DNA of 64,000 bases from Flavobacterium sp. 140616W15 (GTDB lineage Bacteria > Bacteroidota > Bacteroidia > Flavobacteriales > Flavobacteriaceae). The notes under the pieces were generated by a model. The model made no database searches. It was not told the origin of the DNA and was given only the letters and a program-made list of their open reading frames with translations. Below are positions 1-8,429 of the stretch, piece by piece. The position numbers and the translations under genes are program-made. The stretch spans positions 4,154,001 to 4,218,000 of the forward strand of contig NZ_CP033068.1 of the NCBI RefSeq assembly GCF_003668995.1, in the 5' to 3' direction. Numbering within the stretch: position 1 is the stretch's first letter; each line of letters starts with the position of its first letter.

Positions 1-123
1 AACAGGTTTTTTTAAAAATAAAACAGTGTCGTTTTTATTCCATTCTGCTTCTTCCAGAAAAACAGTATCGAATGTTTTTTGGGCTGAAAGACAACCTGTA
101 CCATTTATATATACTTTTTTCAT
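1..123 (-). CDS. Beta-ketoacyl synthase, N-terminal fragment cut by window edge
   Basis: Only the first 41 codons lie in the window. They begin MKKVYINGTGCLSAQKTF, the opening beta strand and glycine turn seen at the start of ketosynthases of aryl-polyene and flexirubin clusters. The active-site part is outside the window. It follows the next ketosynthase on the same strand after 79 bp, so it is probably a further gene of the pigment operon. The family call rests on this short N-terminus and on context. Confidence 0.7.
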   Translation of the reverse strand, partial: MKKVYINGTGCLSAQKTFDTVFLEEAEWNKNDTVLFLKKPV

Positions 124-202
124 ACGAAGATTGTATTTGTTTTTTTTAGCAATATGGAATCGCCATTCTTTATTTTAAATGTTATTTGGAATCTTGGCGA
201 TT

Positions 203-1405
203 TCATCTGTTTTTAGAAAATATAAGAGTGGAACAATTACCGCCAAATCCAAATGAATTTGATAATACATGTTCGATATTTTTATGCTTTAAAGTTGTTT
301 GTGGCGTTAGATTAAATTCCTGCATTGGAGTTTCAAAATTTAAACTTGGGAAAACCAGATTGTTCTGAATCGCAAGTACACTATAAACAGCTTCGATTGC
401 TGCTGCTGCTGCCAGCGTATGTCCTGTAAAAGGTTTGGTCGAACTAAAATCGGGAACAGGTATTTCGTTGTAAATTCTAAGAATAGCTCTTCCTTCAGAT
501 AAATCATTATTGGGAGTTGCTGTTCCATGAACATTTATATAATCTATTTCGCTTGGATTTAAAGCTGCAACATCGAATGCTTTTTTCATAGCAAGATAAG
601 CACCATCACCATTTTCGGAAGAGGCTGTTTGATGAAAGGCATCATTGGCATTACCATAACCCGAAACACGAGCGAGTACTTTTTTATTTTCTTTTTTTAT
701 AATTTCATCAGATTCTAAAACTAAGAAAGCAGCAGCTTCCCCTAGATTCAATCCTTTACGTTCATTATCAAAAGGTTTATTATATCCATCAGATAATATC
801 ATTAACGTTTTGAAACCATTGATTGTAAATTTTGCCAAAGCATCTGTCCCTCCAACAATTACACGGTCTAGTTTTCCTGTTTTTATTAATCGTGCTCCAA
901 GCATAATTGCATTTGCAGCCGAAGAACAAGCGGTACTTATTGTAGTAATCATACCTTTTAATCCAATTTCATCAGCAATTTTATGAGTTGAATCTCCACA
1001 ATTATGACTAATAATATGTTTCCTTAGTTCGGGATTTTCAAAATAGTCATAATAATATTTTTCGGTCATATCCATTCCACCAACAGTAGTTGCCGAAATT
1101 AATCCCGTTTTATATTCATTAATTGATGTGATTCCTGCATTTGCAACCGCTTCTTTGGCTGCAATAGTACCAAGTAGAGCTGTTCTTGAAAAGTTATTTT
1201 CTTTACTGAGTTGTAATTGTGCGATTAACTCAGCATTGGTTTTTTTTATTTCACCAACCTTAATACTATTAGCATGAACTGTCGAAATGTTCTCGATAGT
1301 TGTAATAGCAGCTTTGTTATTTATTAATGAAATATAATTTTCTTCAACCGAATTTCCGATTGAAGAGATTATTCCCATTCCAGTTATAGCAACTCCTTTG
1401 TTCAT
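203..1405 (-). CDS. Beta-ketoacyl-ACP synthase (flexirubin cluster)
   Basis: A 400-residue KAS I/II-type condensing enzyme. It should join malonyl-ACP to a growing acyl-ACP during polyene chain extension in the cytoplasm. The thiolase-fold start is MNKGVAITGMGIISS. The nucleophile is Cys160 (STACSSAANA), and the two decarboxylation histidines are His293 (NVHGTATP) and His329 (PFTGHTLAA), so the catalytic triad is complete. A C-terminal SFGFGGN glycine loop is present. It lies 191 bp downstream of an acyl carrier protein gene on the same strand. Which of the several ketosynthases in this cluster elongates and which sets chain length cannot be told from the sequence. Confidence 0.9.
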   Translation of the reverse strand: MNKGVAITGMGIISSIGNSVEENYISLINNKAAITTIENISTVHANSIKVGEIKKTNAELIAQLQLSKENNFSRTALLGTIAAKEAVANAGITSINEYKTGLISATTVGGMDMTEKYYYDYFENPELRKHIISHNCGDSTHKIADEIGLKGMITTISTACSSAANAIMLGARLIKTGKLDRVIVGGTDALAKFTINGFKTLMILSDGYNKPFDNERKGLNLGEAAAFLVLESDEIIKKENKKVLARVSGYGNANDAFHQTASSENGDGAYLAMKKAFDVAALNPSEIDYINVHGTATPNNDLSEGRAILRIYNEIPVPDFSSTKPFTGHTLAAAAAIEAVYSVLAIQNNLVFPSLNFETPMQEFNLTPQTTLKHKNIEHVLSNSFGFGGNCSTLIFSKNR

Positions 1406-1596
1406 TGGATTTTTAGGCTACTTAGATTTTCAGACTTGCTTAGACTACTTAGATTTTCTAGATAAAAGTCATGAAAAACAAGAGAATAGTCTAAAAATCA
1501 AACAATTTATTATTTTAAACTTTGACAAAGCTTCTTGAAACTATTTTAATTTTTTAGACTTTAGACAATACTTTTATCTAAGTCGTCTAAGAAAGT
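1406..1596. repeat. Intergenic TCTAAG-rich repeat flanking an AT-rich core
   Basis: This 191-bp gap inside the pigment operon has no gene. Its left edge carries CTTAGATTTTC and CTTAGACT words and ends TAGATAAAAG (1459-1468). Its right edge carries the complement CTTTTATCTA (1570-1579) followed by AAGTCGTCTAAG. The same word family, also inverted, fills the purN-rnhA gap, so this looks like a dispersed repeat rather than a gene remnant. Confidence 0.5.
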
Positions 1597-1854
1597 CTAC
1601 TTAGTTCTGTTTGCTTCAATATATGTCGCCATTGATTCGATTGATTGAAAAATTACTTTTCCTTCTTTCGGGTCAATTAATTTAATTCCGTAATCTTTAT
1701 CTAGAATAACGATTAATTCTAAAGCATCAATAGAATCTAAACCCAAACCATCTCCAAACAAAGGGTCATTGTCATTAATGTCACCAAGTGTAATATCTTC
1801 AAGGTTTAATACAGTAATGATTTTATTTTTTAATTCTAATTTTAATGCGTCCAT
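1597..1854 (-). CDS. Acyl carrier protein (flexirubin cluster)
   Basis: An 85-residue acidic carrier protein. The phosphopantetheine attachment site is Ser41 in GLGLDSIDALEL. The length and four-helix pattern are normal for an ACP. It should hold the aryl-polyene intermediates for the neighbouring ketosynthases, ketoreductase and dehydratase. Its start codon lies two bases after the stop of the ketosynthase-like gene upstream, so the two are probably translationally coupled. It is one of two ACPs in the cluster and is distinct from the housekeeping acpP at 21.3 kb. Confidence 0.92.
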   Translation of the reverse strand: MDALKLELKNKIITVLNLEDITLGDINDNDPLFGDGLGLDSIDALELIVILDKDYGIKLIDPKEGKVIFQSIESMATYIEANRTK

Positions 1855-1856
1855 TG

Positions 1857-2501
1857 TTATTTATTATATAATGTTTCTATCGTTTCGTTTTGATATTTTT
1901 GGTTCTCTTCTTTACCAATTACGCAAAGAAAGGCTTTATATTCTTCATTAAAAAATTCAACCCATCCACAAAGAACCCTTTCTGCTTTATTAGTCTGCAA
2001 AAGCGTATTGGCATAATTGGTCATAAATTCTGAATTGAAGGCGTCAAATATAAAGAAAGAATTCTCGCTTTTTAGTTGATGACGAATACTAATTTCGCCC
2101 AGACAAATGTTTGGTAACGTATAAACAAAAACTGCAGGACTTGGATAATAGTTTTCCTTATCGGATATGGATTCCTGATATTTTACATCGGTATCTAAAC
2201 TAGATGATTTATTAGCTAAGACTAAAGCAGTATTGTTTTCTGTTTGCTTTGTGAGTTCAGTATCGCTCAGGTTCAATTCTGTTTCTGATTTCAAAAGTAA
2301 TTCGGCACCTAAAAAGGCAAGTTTACTTAAAGAATCCATCTTGAAAAACTTAGGATAATTAATGTCAAAATTGCGATACGCTTGTTTTGAAAAGTCAGCA
2401 AAAATCGTAGGTTCTATTTTGAATATAGAAGTTCCATTCAAAACAATTTCGTTGTTTTCAATCGTAGAATAATCGTATATGTATGTTTTGTTTTGAGTCA
2501 T
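1857..2501 (-). CDS. Ketosynthase-like protein without active site (flexirubin cluster)
   Basis: A 214-residue protein. The start is taken as the ATG at 2501 (MTQNKTYIYDYST); an upstream GTG at 2540 would add 13 residues that look like intergenic repeat. It resembles the N-terminal half of a ketosynthase. A segment reading ALVLANKSSSLDTD followed by LPNICLGEISIR corresponds to the stretch before the active-site cysteine, but the position where TACSS should follow reads FFIFDAF, and no catalytic histidine motifs follow. It may be a structural or chain-length partner for an active ketosynthase. That role is inferred from position and fold, not shown. Confidence 0.7.
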   Translation of the reverse strand: MTQNKTYIYDYSTIENNEIVLNGTSIFKIEPTIFADFSKQAYRNFDINYPKFFKMDSLSKLAFLGAELLLKSETELNLSDTELTKQTENNTALVLANKSSSLDTDVKYQESISDKENYYPSPAVFVYTLPNICLGEISIRHQLKSENSFFIFDAFNSEFMTNYANTLLQTNKAERVLCGWVEFFNEEYKAFLCVIGKEENQKYQNETIETLYNK

Positions 2502-2617
2502 TTGTTTTTGTTTAACAACACTAATTTCACGGATTAACACAGATTAAAGGTTTATTTTTAATTCTACAAATCTTAAAGAATTAATCTGTGAAAATTTGTG
2601 GAATCCGTGTTTATCTG
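2502..2617. repeat. Short inverted intergenic repeat (AATCTGTG / CGGATTAACACAGATT)
   Basis: The gap between two ketosynthase genes contains CACGGATTAACACAGATT (2528-2545), and further on AATCTGTGAAAATTTGTGG and ATCCGTGTTTATCTGTT (2583-2617). These are inverted versions of the same words. Similar words occur between other genes of this window, so this looks like a dispersed flavobacterial intergenic repeat that can form a hairpin in the mRNA. Confidence 0.5.
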
Positions 2618-3757
2618 TTACTTCACTTTTTCAAAAACCACAGCCGTATTACAACCTCCAAAACCTGAAGCTGTTTTTAGGAACGTTTCGATATTTTTAT
2701 CCTCGTTTTTCTGAATAACATTTATCGATTGACTTACGCCCAATTCATCAAAGCCTAATGAAACGAAAAGCTTATTTTGAAGTACAGATTCAATCGCAAT
2801 GACGGTTTCTAATAAGCCTGATGCGCCTAAGGTATGACCATAAAAACCTTTCAGACTATTTACAGGAACTGTTCCCATTTCTAATCGGTTGAAAGCAATA
2901 GCTTCCATTTCGTCATTAAAAGAAGTTGCGGTTCCGTGTGCCGAAATATAATCAATATTCTTAGGTATTATTTGTGCTTCATTCAAGGCATTTTGTATGC
3001 TTCGGTACAAACCTTCGCCTGTTCTAGAAGGACCCGAAATATGATTGGCATCGTTTATAGAACTATCTCCTGCGACTTTTATTTTTGCGGTTGCCGGATT
3101 TGCAGAGATTAAAACTGCAGCAGCAGCTTCGCCAAGACTTACACCAGTTCTGTTTAAAGAATATGGTTTGCATGGTAAACTACTCATTGCTTGAAAAGCA
3201 TTAAAGCCAGACAAAACAAATTCTGAGACTTCATCGCCAGCAACGATAAAAATATTGTCGTAAAGCTCGCTTTGTAGTATTCTTTTGGCAACTGAAATGG
3301 CCAAAATCCCAGATACGCAAGCATTCGAAACTACGATTGGTTGGGTTTTAAATCCAAAATAATCGGCTATTGTTTGAGCCAAAGTATGTAAATACGCATT
3401 CTGAAAACTTTCAGGTGAATCTTTTTTTAATGCAGTAACATTTCCTTTTGTAGTCGAAAGTATAAAGGCTGTCTTTGAATCTAAATCTATTTTAGAATTC
3501 TTGATTATTGGTTCTAATGCCAATAGCATCATTTTCTCTAATCTCGAATAGTTGGTTTTTGGACTAACTTTTGCGAAAGCGGTATTCAGTTCGTCATCAT
3601 TTATAATAGAAGCATAAAAAGGAATCAGCATTAATGAGAGATTTTCATGCAATTGAATACCCGATTGACCATGAACTATAGCATCAATGTTCGAGGGAAC
3701 ATCAAATCCTAATGGTGTGATACAATTGGTTTGCGTGATGTATGCTGCTCTTGTCAT
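2618..3757 (-). CDS. Beta-ketoacyl synthase (flexirubin cluster)
   Basis: A 379-residue condensing enzyme. It has a complete triad: Cys147 (SNACVSGILA), His274 (SAHGTATSFND) and His308 (FYGHTLGASG). The C-terminus carries the usual ASGFGGCN loop. It is shorter than FabF (about 415 residues) and its N-terminus (MTRAAYITQTNCITPLG) is divergent, as expected for a specialised aryl-polyene ketosynthase. It should act on ACP-bound polyene intermediates. It sits 34 bp downstream of the thioesterase gene, in the same operon. Confidence 0.88.
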   Translation of the reverse strand: MTRAAYITQTNCITPLGFDVPSNIDAIVHGQSGIQLHENLSLMLIPFYASIINDDELNTAFAKVSPKTNYSRLEKMMLLALEPIIKNSKIDLDSKTAFILSTTKGNVTALKKDSPESFQNAYLHTLAQTIADYFGFKTQPIVVSNACVSGILAISVAKRILQSELYDNIFIVAGDEVSEFVLSGFNAFQAMSSLPCKPYSLNRTGVSLGEAAAAVLISANPATAKIKVAGDSSINDANHISGPSRTGEGLYRSIQNALNEAQIIPKNIDYISAHGTATSFNDEMEAIAFNRLEMGTVPVNSLKGFYGHTLGASGLLETVIAIESVLQNKLFVSLGFDELGVSQSINVIQKNEDKNIETFLKTASGFGGCNTAVVFEKVK

Positions 3758-3791
3758 TTTATGTTTTTTATTCTTGCCAGTTTTTAAGTTC

Positions 3792-4241
3792 TTACTTCAA
3801 CAATCCTACTTTTCGTTTCCATTCTTCATAAAATGGAGGATTGGTAAGCATTAAGTTCCCTTCTTTATTTAAAAATACCTGAACGGTTTCGCCTGTGCAA
3901 ACAATTTCATTATTAGAATTAAAAATTTTAAATCTAAAAATTATTTTAGCTGCGGGTGTATCTACGATGCTTGTTTCTACTCGAATAACATCGCCATAGC
4001 GTAAAGATAATTTATGTTCACAAATTGATTTTACAATAGGTGTTGTATATCCACTCTTAGCAATATCAGTGTATGTAATCCCGTGTTTACGTCCGAAAGC
4101 CTCACGACCATCTTCAAAATAGGTTATGTAATAACCATGCCAAACAATCCCTAAGGCATCAGTTTCATTAAAGCGAATTCTGACTTCTTCGGTAACTGTT
4201 AATGCAATAGCTTCGTTATATTGTTCTTTTTTTCTTATCAT
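3792..4241 (-). CDS. YbgC/4HBT-type acyl thioesterase (flexirubin cluster)
   Basis: A 149-residue single hotdog-domain protein. The 4-hydroxybenzoyl-CoA thioesterase signature is clear at residues 24-45: FNETDALGIVWHGYYITYFE, with the catalytic aspartate at residue 28 followed by the WHGYY turn. Such enzymes hydrolyse acyl-CoA or acyl-ACP thioesters. Aryl-polyene clusters usually contain one, thought to release or edit chains. It lies in the pigment operon between a small membrane protein and a ketosynthase. The substrate is inferred from context only. Confidence 0.88.
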   Translation of the reverse strand: MIRKKEQYNEAIALTVTEEVRIRFNETDALGIVWHGYYITYFEDGREAFGRKHGITYTDIAKSGYTTPIVKSICEHKLSLRYGDVIRVETSIVDTPAAKIIFRFKIFNSNNEIVCTGETVQVFLNKEGNLMLTNPPFYEEWKRKVGLLK

Positions 4242-4404
4242 ACGCTAAGGGAATAGACTTCGTAAAATCCAATCGTTTATTTTTGCAAATATAGCAGGTT
4301 TAAAAGGCTTTTTTACATTCCTAAGTATAACTAGAAAGAATAAGAGGTCTATTTAGTTAGATTCTTTACGTAATTGTAAAACTTTTTTCTTATGACTTTT
4401 TCAG

Positions 4405-4710
4405 TTAATAGCTTAAATTAAAAGCATAAAACATTAAGAAAGAGAAAGCAGCTGTTACTAAAAAAAGAGCTAGGTTTACTTTTTTTATAATGGAAAAATA
4501 TATCATTTCAAGAATAAATGCTATAACAAATGACATAGCTATTAAAACAAATCTAATTAATAAGCTAAAATCTCCTAGATCTCCATTGTGACGGGAATAA
4601 CCAGGAGTGTTAGCATAAAAATAATTCCAAATTAAAAGCATCCCTACAATTGCTAGGAAAAAAAATCCAATTCGAATTAATAGATAAAAAAATATATTTT
4701 TTAAAGACAT
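4405..4710 (-). CDS. Small three-helix membrane protein, unknown function
   Basis: A 101-residue hydrophobic protein. Three transmembrane helices are evident, at about residues 8-30, 48-70 and 77-97, with a short polar loop (NTPGYSRHNGDLGD) after the first. I do not recognise a family. It sits between the dehydratase and thioesterase genes of the pigment cluster, on the same strand, with larger gaps on each side (66 and 163 bp). A link to pigment transport or membrane placement would be speculation. Confidence 0.7.
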   Translation of the reverse strand: MSLKNIFFYLLIRIGFFFLAIVGMLLIWNYFYANTPGYSRHNGDLGDFSLLIRFVLIAMSFVIAFILEMIYFSIIKKVNLALFLVTAAFSFLMFYAFNLSY

Positions 4711-4776
4711 TATTATTTAAATTGACCGTTTTTACTAAAGTAATAATAATTCTATTAAAGCATCGATATGAATAAC

Positions 4777-5205
4777 TTATTTGGCCAAAACGGTTTTCAT
4801 CTGACCATTGGCAATTTCTTCGTTATTTAATGTAGTAACAATATCTACTAGAGTTATCCCTGCAAATTCTTGTATAATAGTTATCGACGATTGAATTTCA
4901 TCGTTACTATTTGGTAATTTTTTTATATTAATTTGTTTGATGGAGCCAATGTAGCCTATAGGTGCTTTTTCTTGTTTTAAGAAAAAAACATATCCAGTAT
5001 GCAATGCCACAGATTGAGCCATATGTTCTATTAATCCAGCTTCTAAAAAAACTCCATTTTCTAAAAAAATATTTTCATCTCTAATTTTTAAACCTGCGAC
5101 TAAAGAAGTTTCATTGAATGAAAACATCTTATCTACCATTACAAAAGGAAATTTTTGCGGTAATAAACTTTCTACTGCTTCTTTATCTAGAATAGGTTTT
5201 GTCAT
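4777..5205 (-). CDS. FabZ-like 3-hydroxyacyl-ACP dehydratase (flexirubin cluster)
   Basis: A 142-residue hotdog-fold protein that aligns by eye with FabZ: LLPQKFPFVMVDKM near residues 14-27 and EAGLIEHMAQS near 55-65. In FabZ the first motif reads LPHRYPFLLVD and its histidine is catalytic. Here that position is Gln17, while the acidic residue in the second motif (Glu60) is kept, followed by His61. It should dehydrate 3-hydroxyacyl-ACP to give the conjugated double bonds of the polyene, but the swapped residue means either a shifted mechanism or a partner subunit. It lies in the operon between the acyltransferase and the small membrane protein. Confidence 0.82.
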   Translation of the reverse strand: MTKPILDKEAVESLLPQKFPFVMVDKMFSFNETSLVAGLKIRDENIFLENGVFLEAGLIEHMAQSVALHTGYVFFLKQEKAPIGYIGSIKQINIKKLPNSNDEIQSSITIIQEFAGITLVDIVTTLNNEEIANGQMKTVLAK

Positions 5206-5271
5206 GATTTAGGAAACTAATTTTTCGATTTTATTTGTTCGTTTGTATAAGTCCAATTTAAAGAAGTTGAT

Positions 5272-6159
5272 TCATCTTTTATTTTTTAATTGATTCCAAA
5301 AATCAAAATAATTAAACCATTGAAGCGGGTATTTTTGAAGGATGGATTCAACGTTTTCTATATAGGCATTTAATAATCCTTTTTCATCACGATATTTTAC
5401 AGTCGCTTCACGTGCATATAAATGATAGTGCAGATTTGGTTCTTTCATTGCATAAACAAAAACAACAGGTACTTTTAATCGAGAAGCTATTAAAAATGGT
5501 CCTGCAGGAAAATCGGCTTCTTTGCCTAATAATATACCAGATAAAGATTTAGATCCTTCAAGGTAGCGATCACCTGTAAAACAGATGAGTTCGTTTCGAT
5601 CAAGGGCAGCGTTGATCTCAAAAATATGAGATAAGTCGTCTTTTATAATTATATGGTTGACAGTGGGTTTTTCGGTAACGCTTTCTAAATATTTTTTTAT
5701 ATCTGAACGCTCCAAGTCGGTAGTAATCAAATTGATTCGGAAATTAATGTCTATTTCTTCGAAGAAATGTTCCGCAATTTCAAAATTCCCAATATGAGCA
5801 CTAATTAAGATACCGCCTTTTTTTTCGGCAATCAGTTTTTTTAACGATTCGATACCATCAAATTCATAGGTAAACTTTTCTCTCATTCCTGCAGAAATGG
5901 AGACTTTATCAATTATGGTTTGACCAAAAACATAGTAGCTTTTGAAAACCATTCTTTTAGATTTAAAATAAGAATAGCCTAGTCTTTGGTTAAAATAGTA
6001 AAAGATGGCACGATTGCTTTTTTTGAGGAAAAGAAAATAATAAGAAGCAACAAAGTATAAAAGGAAATAGGCAGATTTAACACCCGCTTTTTGTATTAAA
6101 AAAACGAATATTCTATAGCCTAAAACTGTTCCTTTTGATTTGCCATCCCATTCACTCAT
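5272..6159 (-). CDS. LpxL/HtrB-family acyltransferase (flexirubin cluster)
   Basis: A 295-residue lysophospholipid or lipid A-type acyltransferase. An N-terminal hydrophobic segment (about residues 28-46) anchors it to the inner membrane. The catalytic H-x4-E motif is HIGNFE, with His122 and Glu127. A later FTGDRYLEGSKS-type segment matches the substrate-binding block of HtrB proteins. In aryl-polyene clusters such enzymes are thought to attach the polyene acyl chain to a lipid or alcohol acceptor. Its ATG overlaps the TAA of the upstream ACP gene by one base, indicating coupled translation with its likely carrier. Confidence 0.85.
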   Translation of the reverse strand: MSEWDGKSKGTVLGYRIFVFLIQKAGVKSAYFLLYFVASYYFLFLKKSNRAIFYYFNQRLGYSYFKSKRMVFKSYYVFGQTIIDKVSISAGMREKFTYEFDGIESLKKLIAEKKGGILISAHIGNFEIAEHFFEEIDINFRINLITTDLERSDIKKYLESVTEKPTVNHIIIKDDLSHIFEINAALDRNELICFTGDRYLEGSKSLSGILLGKEADFPAGPFLIASRLKVPVVFVYAMKEPNLHYHLYAREATVKYRDEKGLLNAYIENVESILQKYPLQWFNYFDFWNQLKNKR

Positions 6160-6413
6160 TAAGCAGTTTTAGCTTTTAGTTTGGTTTCGATAAGGTCATA
6201 AAAGTTTTGAAAAGTAGCAATACCAACAAAATCAACTTCAACTAATTTTACGCCAAAATTTGACTCTACAGATACTACTAAATCTACATAGTCTAAACTA
6301 TCTAGTCCTAAAGTATCTTTTAAATTAGCATTTGGTTCAATATCATCATTATCAACTTCAAATTCATCAACCAAAAAAACATTAATTTTTTCTATTATCT
6401 CTTGCTTATTCAT
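6159..6413 (-). CDS. Acyl carrier protein (flexirubin cluster)
   Basis: An 84-residue ACP. The phosphopantetheine site is Ser39 in LGLDSLDYVDLV. It overlaps the upstream ketosynthase gene by 8 bases and the downstream acyltransferase gene by one base. This three-gene overlap suggests that ketosynthase, carrier and acyltransferase are made in fixed ratio and work on the same chain. It differs clearly from the other cluster ACP at 1.6-1.85 kb. Confidence 0.93.
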   Translation of the reverse strand: MNKQEIIEKINVFLVDEFEVDNDDIEPNANLKDTLGLDSLDYVDLVVSVESNFGVKLVEVDFVGIATFQNFYDLIETKLKAKTA

Positions 6414-7641
6414 TATTTAATTTAAACTTTTTAACTACCAGTGCAGAATTGGTTCCTCCAAATCCGAAGGAATTGGACAAAAATATATCAATTTTTTTAT
6501 TTAAGGTAGTTTTGACTAAATTTAATTTAGTGGCTGCTTCGTCAGGAGTTTCTAAATTGATGTTTGGAGCTATAAAGTCATTTTGCATCATTAGGATAGA
6601 GTAGATAACTTCACTAGCGCCTGCCATCCAGCATTCATGCCCTGTCATTGATTTTGTAGAACTTACATAGGGGTTGCTTTTTCCAAAGATTTCGAAGATA
6701 GCTTTAGCTTCATTTTCATCTCCAACAGGAGTAGAAGTGGCATGTGCATTTATGTAGTCAATATCTGAGGCATTTAATTTTGCGTCATCGAGTGCTCTTT
6801 GCATTGCTATAGATGGTCCTTCGACATTTGGAGTCGAAATATGACCTCCATTTGATGAAAATCCATAACCGCCAACTTCAGCAATTATAGTCGCTCCACG
6901 TTTTATGGCCGATTCATAACTTTCTAGAATTAGAGTTGCGCCTCCACCACTAGGAACTAAACCATCTCGACCAGAATCAAAAGGTCTTGAAGCTTTGGTA
7001 GGGTCAACATCTCCAGTAGAAAATACACCTAAGCCATCAAAACTGCTCATGGCATATTTGTTGATTTCTTGTGCACCACCACAAATTATGATATCCTGAA
7101 ATCCGCTTTTTATTAAAAAATAAGCAAGACCTATAGCGTGTGAACCACTTGCGCAAGCGGCACTTATAGTTAAATTAATTCCTCTTAACTTAAATATTGT
7201 CGAAAGGTTCATTGTAACAGTTGAATTCATGGACTTAAAAATTGCTCCTGAACCAATTAGGGCAGTGTCCTTTTTTTCTCTAACAATGTCGGTTGCATCA
7301 ATAACGGCTTTTGAAACGCTATCATTACCATACATAATACCAACTTCGTTATCGTCGAAAAAAGAATCGTCAATTCCAGCATTTTTTAATGCTTCAATAG
7401 TAGCCATATAAGCATATTCGGTTTCTTCACCAATACTCATACGTTGTCTTCGGGTCAATAAATTTTTTAAATCTGGTCTCGGAACCATACCAGTTAATGC
7501 CGATTGAAAACCAAATTCTTTTCTTTCTGCATCAAATTGTATCCCTGATTTTCCATTATACAGGGATTCTTTTACTTCATTTAATGAAGTTCCGATACAT
7601 GAGTAAATTCCCATTCCTGTAATTACAACTCTCCTATTCAT
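6406..7641 (-). CDS. FabF-like beta-ketoacyl-ACP synthase (flexirubin cluster)
   Basis: A 411-residue KAS II-type enzyme with all catalytic residues: Cys163 (ISAACASGSHA), His300 (NAHATSTPVGDE) and His335 (SMTGHECWMAG). Its length and motifs are those of a full elongating ketosynthase, and it is the member most like FabF in this cluster. It ends inside the ACP gene (8-base overlap) and starts 20 bp after the ketoreductase stop. It probably performs the main chain-elongation condensation of the polyene. The W-x-A sequence after His335 differs from housekeeping FabF (LLGAAG). Confidence 0.92.
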   Translation of the reverse strand: MNRRVVITGMGIYSCIGTSLNEVKESLYNGKSGIQFDAERKEFGFQSALTGMVPRPDLKNLLTRRQRMSIGEETEYAYMATIEALKNAGIDDSFFDDNEVGIMYGNDSVSKAVIDATDIVREKKDTALIGSGAIFKSMNSTVTMNLSTIFKLRGINLTISAACASGSHAIGLAYFLIKSGFQDIIICGGAQEINKYAMSSFDGLGVFSTGDVDPTKASRPFDSGRDGLVPSGGGATLILESYESAIKRGATIIAEVGGYGFSSNGGHISTPNVEGPSIAMQRALDDAKLNASDIDYINAHATSTPVGDENEAKAIFEIFGKSNPYVSSTKSMTGHECWMAGASEVIYSILMMQNDFIAPNINLETPDEAATKLNLVKTTLNKKIDIFLSNSFGFGGTNSALVVKKFKLNNE

Positions 7642-7661
7642 CTTCTTTTTATAGTGATTTT

Positions 7662-8393
7662 TTAAGAATATATACCACCGTTTATGTTTATAACTTCACC
7701 AGTTATATAACTTGATTTATTCGAAATCAAAAAGCTTACCAAATTTGCAACTTCTTCAGCTTCTCCAAAACGATTAACAGGAATCAATTTCAATAATTCT
7801 TTTTCGTCCAGCTGGCTTGTCATGTCAGTTCTTATAAATCCTGGTGCTACTGCATTTACGGTAATGTTTCTTTTGGCAACTTCTTGTGCCAATGCTTTAG
7901 TAGCAGCTACAATTGCGCCTTTTGCAGCAGAATAATTGGTTTGTCCCGGAGTGCCTTTTACTCCTGAAACTGAAACCATATTTACAATACGTCCGTATTT
8001 ATTACGGAGCATTTTTTGAATAAAAAATTGTGTGACATTAAAAAAACCACCTACACTTGTGTTCATAACACCATTCCAGTCTTCATGTGACATCCACATA
8101 AACAAGCCGTCTTTTGTAATTCCGGCATTGTTTACAATTGCCTCAACAATTGCTTCAGGATTTGCATCCTGCCATTTGGTTAAAACACGTTGTACTTCTT
8201 CAAAATTTGAAACATCAAATTGTATAATCTCGGCAGTTGCGCCTAATTTTAAGACTTCTTCAAGTGTTTGTTCAGCGGCAATTTTATTTGAATGATAATT
8301 AATCAGAATGTGGTACTCTGTATCTACAGCTAATTTTTTACAAATAGCACTCCCAATTCCTCGTGAACCACCAGTTACTAATGCGCATTTCAT
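7662..8393 (-). CDS. fabG: 3-oxoacyl-ACP reductase, SDR family (flexirubin cluster)
   Basis: A 243-residue short-chain dehydrogenase. The NADPH-binding glycine motif TGGSRGIG is at residues 7-14 and NNAG at 88-91. The catalytic set is Ser141, Tyr154 and Lys158 (TNYSAAKGA). The C-terminus ends ITGEVININGG, typical of FabG. It reduces the 3-keto group after each condensation in polyene synthesis. Its place directly upstream of the FabF-like ketosynthase and ACP marks it as a pathway-specific copy rather than the housekeeping fabG. Confidence 0.93.
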   Translation of the reverse strand: MKCALVTGGSRGIGSAICKKLAVDTEYHILINYHSNKIAAEQTLEEVLKLGATAEIIQFDVSNFEEVQRVLTKWQDANPEAIVEAIVNNAGITKDGLFMWMSHEDWNGVMNTSVGGFFNVTQFFIQKMLRNKYGRIVNMVSVSGVKGTPGQTNYSAAKGAIVAATKALAQEVAKRNITVNAVAPGFIRTDMTSQLDEKELLKLIPVNRFGEAEEVANLVSFLISNKSSYITGEVININGGIYS

Positions 8394-8429
8394 AAATATG
8401 TAAATTTTATTTTTTTATAGGTCAATATA

